This document shows, in pieces, positions 21,074 through 23,043 of a stretch of DNA of 23,043 nucleotides; the first letter of the stretch is position 1, and every line of letters starts with the position of its first letter. Under the pieces are notes generated by a model, which was given only the letters and a program-made list of their open reading frames with translations, made no database searches and was not told where the DNA came from. The translations under genes and the position numbers were made by a program. Source of the stretch: JBBDXS01 sp964418365 (GTDB lineage Bacteria > Chloroflexota > Dehalococcoidia > DSTF01 > RBG-16-68-14); NCBI GenBank assembly GCA_964418365.1, contig CAYQLM010000052.1, positions 1 through 23,043 on the forward strand, in the 5' to 3' direction.

Positions 21074-21490
21074 ATGACAATGACAAATGAGGAGCTGATA
21101 AAGATTGCCGAAGGCACCCTCAACCCGAAAGTTGTCGGCGATCGGCTATTCGGTGATGTCGCGTCAACACTCATCACCGACAAGGGCAACCTGTACTCCG
21201 GTGTCTGTATCGATACGGGCTCGGGCACGGGGTTCTGCGCTGAGCACAGCGCCATCGCAGCGATGGTGACGGCCGGGGAGTACAAGATTGCGAGAATTGT
21301 GGCTGTCTGGCGGGACGACGACGGCGTGACCTACGTCTTGCCTCCGTGCGGGAGGTGCAGGGAGTTCATTCGCCAGATCGATGAAAACAACTTGGAAGCG
21401 GAAGTAGTCCTCGGGAAGGACAAGGTCGTGAAGTTAAGGGACCTTCTTCCTTACAACGAATGGCCCGAGCCGCTGATTGGACGGACGTAG
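21074..21490 (+). CDS. Cytidine deaminase-like protein
   Basis: A 138-residue zinc deaminase. The first motif is FCAEHSAI, with Cys55 as zinc ligand and Glu57 as proton shuttle; the second is PPCGRCREFI, with Cys92 and Cys95. The Cys-Ala-Glu and PCGxC order is that of tetrameric cytidine deaminases and blasticidin deaminases. It could recycle cytidine, or detoxify a nucleoside analogue; sequence alone does not decide. G+C is lower than its neighbour (33 against 40 of 60 in sampled lines), and it sits nine bases behind the O-methyltransferase stop, as if added to the gene's tail. The ATG at 21080 is an alternative start. Confidence 0.88.
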   Translation: MTMTNEELIKIAEGTLNPKVVGDRLFGDVASTLITDKGNLYSGVCIDTGSGTGFCAEHSAIAAMVTAGEYKIARIVAVWRDDDGVTYVLPPCGRCREFIRQIDENNLEAEVVLGKDKVVKLRDLLPYNEWPEPLIGRT

Positions 21491-21492
21491 GG

Positions 21493-22992
21493 CTACGCCC
21501 CGGCCAGCGCGTACAGCAGGTCGACATAGACCTTCTCGACCTCGGCCAGACCGGCGATGCCGGTTTCCGGCTTCGGCTCGATGACGATGTACTCGTTTGG
21601 CGCGTGTGCGCCGGACCCGTGGCCGACGCCGCCCGCGGCGACCGGCAGGCCCAGCGTGTTGGTGAAGACGTAGTAGGGCGCGCTGCCCGCGGCGCGGGGC
21701 TGCACCTGCGGCGTGCGCTCCCACTTGTTGTACACGGCGATCACGGACTGCACGAGGCTTGAGCTGACGGACGACTGGGCCGCTGGGTAGCACCCCAACT
21801 GCCGGATCGTCACATCGGTGAAGCCCTGCGCATCGAGGTGCCGGCGGATCAGCGCCTCGGCCCTGTCCGGGGTCTGGTCCGGCACGAGCCGGCTATCGAC
21901 TTTGGCGGTCGCCTTGTGCGGCAGAATCGTTTTCGATCCCTCGCCCGTATAGCCGGCCCAGATGCCGTCGATGTTGAGCGTTGTGTCGAACAGCAGGCGC
22001 ACCAGCGCATCGCGTCCGCTCAGCCCATCGATCAAGCGCTCAACCGCCAATGTTTTCTTCAACGTTGCTTCGTCCCAGGTCTCTACCATTGCGTTCACGA
22101 GCCGCTGCTCTTCATCGTTGGGCGGCCGGATGTCGTCGTAGTAGCCCGGCACAAGGATGCTGTTGCCGTCTTCGCTCACCAGCGACGCGAGCGCCTGCAG
22201 CAGCCGCCAGACCGGCGAGTCAACGATCGCCTTGACCGAACCGTGCACCTCGGCCTTCGTCGGGCCACCGTGCTCCCCGGTCCCAACGACTTCGAACTCC
22301 CAGTAGCAGATGCCCTTCACGCCGAGCGACAGCGTGGTCCGGCCTTTCGCATTCTGGCCAAAGGCCGGGAAGAGCACGCCATCTGCCTTGCGGAGCTGAT
22401 CGTGATATCGCGCGATGACCTGCGGATAGTGCGGCGAGCCTAGCTCCTCCTCGCCCTCCGCGGCGACCAGCAGGTTGATCGGCAGCCGGCCGTCGGCGGC
22501 GATGACCGAGGCGACAGCGTTGAGGAACGCGCGCTCTGGCCCTTTCTGGTTGACCGCGCCCCGAGCCATCAGCACCTTGCCCAACGCGTGATCGACCAAG
22601 GCCCCATCGAAGGGCGGCACTTGCCAGTCGTCCACCTCGACTGGTTGGACGTCGTACATCATGTAGACCAGCAGCGTCCGTGGGGCGCCCGCGTCGTACC
22701 AGCCGAAGACCCCGGGATGGCCGTCGGTGGGCACGAGCTCAGCCTGCTGGAAGCCGATCGCGAGGAGATCGTTTCGTAGTAACTCAGCCATCTCCTGGAT
22801 GCCGACGTTCTGCGCGCTGACCGAGGGTTGGCGGACCCAGCGCTGGAGCTCCTCGATGTGCTGAGGAAGATGATCGTCAATGTACTGGTATGCACTCTCG
22901 TGCCTACCCTCGTAGGGTTGTACCGACCGCGGATCGAAGCGTTCGTCAGTAGTGAAGGCGATTGCGGGACGGCCGCTGGTGACGGTGCTCAT
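21493..22992 (-). CDS. M20-family metallopeptidase-like protein with altered metal ligands
   Basis: A 499-residue protein of the M20 (CPG2/carnosinase-like) fold. Catalytic domain: VYMMYDVQPVE, ARGAVNQKGPERAF, EGEEELGSPHYP and GSGAHAPNEYIVIEP. A dimerisation domain lies between. The canonical ligand His of HxD is Met112 here (Asp114 kept), the bridging Asp of the DxKG motif is Asn148, and the later Asp is not seen near residue 209. The catalytic Glu pair and the C-terminal His remain. I recall a subgroup of M20 proteins with these changes, so this may be a family trait rather than decay. A strong ribosome-binding site (AAGGAG) precedes the ATG. Confidence 0.85.
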   Translation of the reverse strand: MSTVTSGRPAIAFTTDERFDPRSVQPYEGRHESAYQYIDDHLPQHIEELQRWVRQPSVSAQNVGIQEMAELLRNDLLAIGFQQAELVPTDGHPGVFGWYDAGAPRTLLVYMMYDVQPVEVDDWQVPPFDGALVDHALGKVLMARGAVNQKGPERAFLNAVASVIAADGRLPINLLVAAEGEEELGSPHYPQVIARYHDQLRKADGVLFPAFGQNAKGRTTLSLGVKGICYWEFEVVGTGEHGGPTKAEVHGSVKAIVDSPVWRLLQALASLVSEDGNSILVPGYYDDIRPPNDEEQRLVNAMVETWDEATLKKTLAVERLIDGLSGRDALVRLLFDTTLNIDGIWAGYTGEGSKTILPHKATAKVDSRLVPDQTPDRAEALIRRHLDAQGFTDVTIRQLGCYPAAQSSVSSSLVQSVIAVYNKWERTPQVQPRAAGSAPYYVFTNTLGLPVAAGGVGHGSGAHAPNEYIVIEPKPETGIAGLAEVEKVYVDLLYALAGA

Positions 22993-23029
22993 CAAACTGC
23001 TCCTTACTCAGCACACTGTTCGGCGCCGG

Positions 23030-23035
23030 AGTCTA
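23030..23035 (-). promoter_or_regulatory. -10 box of the M20 peptidase gene
   Basis: TAGACT on the minus strand, about 38 bases before the ATG, with AAGGAG (23000-23005) between. The -35 region falls at or beyond the window end. Confidence 0.35.
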
Positions 23036-23043
23036 GCGGTTGG

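Noticed and set aside
21040..21490. A tail duplication of the O-methyltransferase after the deaminase
   Set aside because: The best match I could place, around the two stop codons, is about 13 of 20 bases, too weak in G+C-rich sequence.

Overview
The window is high-G+C bacterial DNA, densely packed with genes on both strands. I read it as a free-living member of the Chloroflexota, perhaps near Dehalococcoidia/Tepidiformales. This is inference from gene content (LCP-family wall ligase, a dimethylformamidase-beta-like lipoprotein, a cyclase joined to a hydrolase-like domain), from intergenic palindromes and TGGTCGC heptads of a kind I associate with that phylum, and from -10 boxes lying almost on start codons. 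No 16S gene or other decisive marker is present.

Layout. 1-5214 (+): the 3' part of a cytochrome P450, a GNAT acetyltransferase, then an envelope-type module (RHH/HicB-like protein, two microproteins, DUF4097 protein), a DUF2157-like membrane protein and an SGNH lipoprotein. 5304-9282 (-): a DinB-like protein, then the succinyl-CoA synthetase genes in transcription order sucC, a 55-aa Pro/Arg-rich protein, a DUF6338-like membrane protein, tfoX-like and sucD. 9404-11510 (+): acyl-CoA dehydrogenase followed 4 bases later by an Mrr-type restriction nuclease. 11554-12486 (-): a zinc-ribbon methyltransferase and tRNA-Ser(UGA). 12507-14102 (-): the dimethylformamidase-beta-like lipoprotein. 14341-15465 (+): LCP-family protein. 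15485-15568 (-): a 27-aa membrane microprotein. 15845-17392 (-): acyl-CoA carboxylase carboxyltransferase subunit. 17516-20343 (-): adenylate cyclase with a hydrolase-like N-terminus, overlapping an ADP-forming acyl-CoA synthetase-like gene. 20420-21490 (+): O-methyltransferase and cytidine deaminase-like gene. 21493-22992 (-): M20-type peptidase.

Function. The core theme is acyl-CoA and organic-acid metabolism: acyl-CoA dehydrogenase, propionyl/acetyl-CoA carboxylase beta, succinyl-CoA synthetase and an NDP-forming CoA ligase could feed odd-chain or branched acyl units to succinate.

Most interesting signal. Two low-G+C gene cassettes sit exactly at the 3' ends of core metabolic genes, and each is flanked by two imperfect copies of the host gene's last codons plus stop. 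At sucC the copies differ mainly at synonymous positions, and at the acyl-CoA dehydrogenase they differ by one Met/Leu change and the stop codon. They look like independently evolved functional gene tails rather than fresh target-site duplications. This suggests capture of cassettes (a Mrr nuclease; a DUF6338-like pair) at gene tails without disrupting the host gene. A third low-G+C gene, the deaminase, sits in a similar position without a convincing tail copy. The other striking layer is a set of structured intergenic repeats with covarying stems. Some of them form the stop codons of real genes, and one appears inserted in frame inside a coding region.
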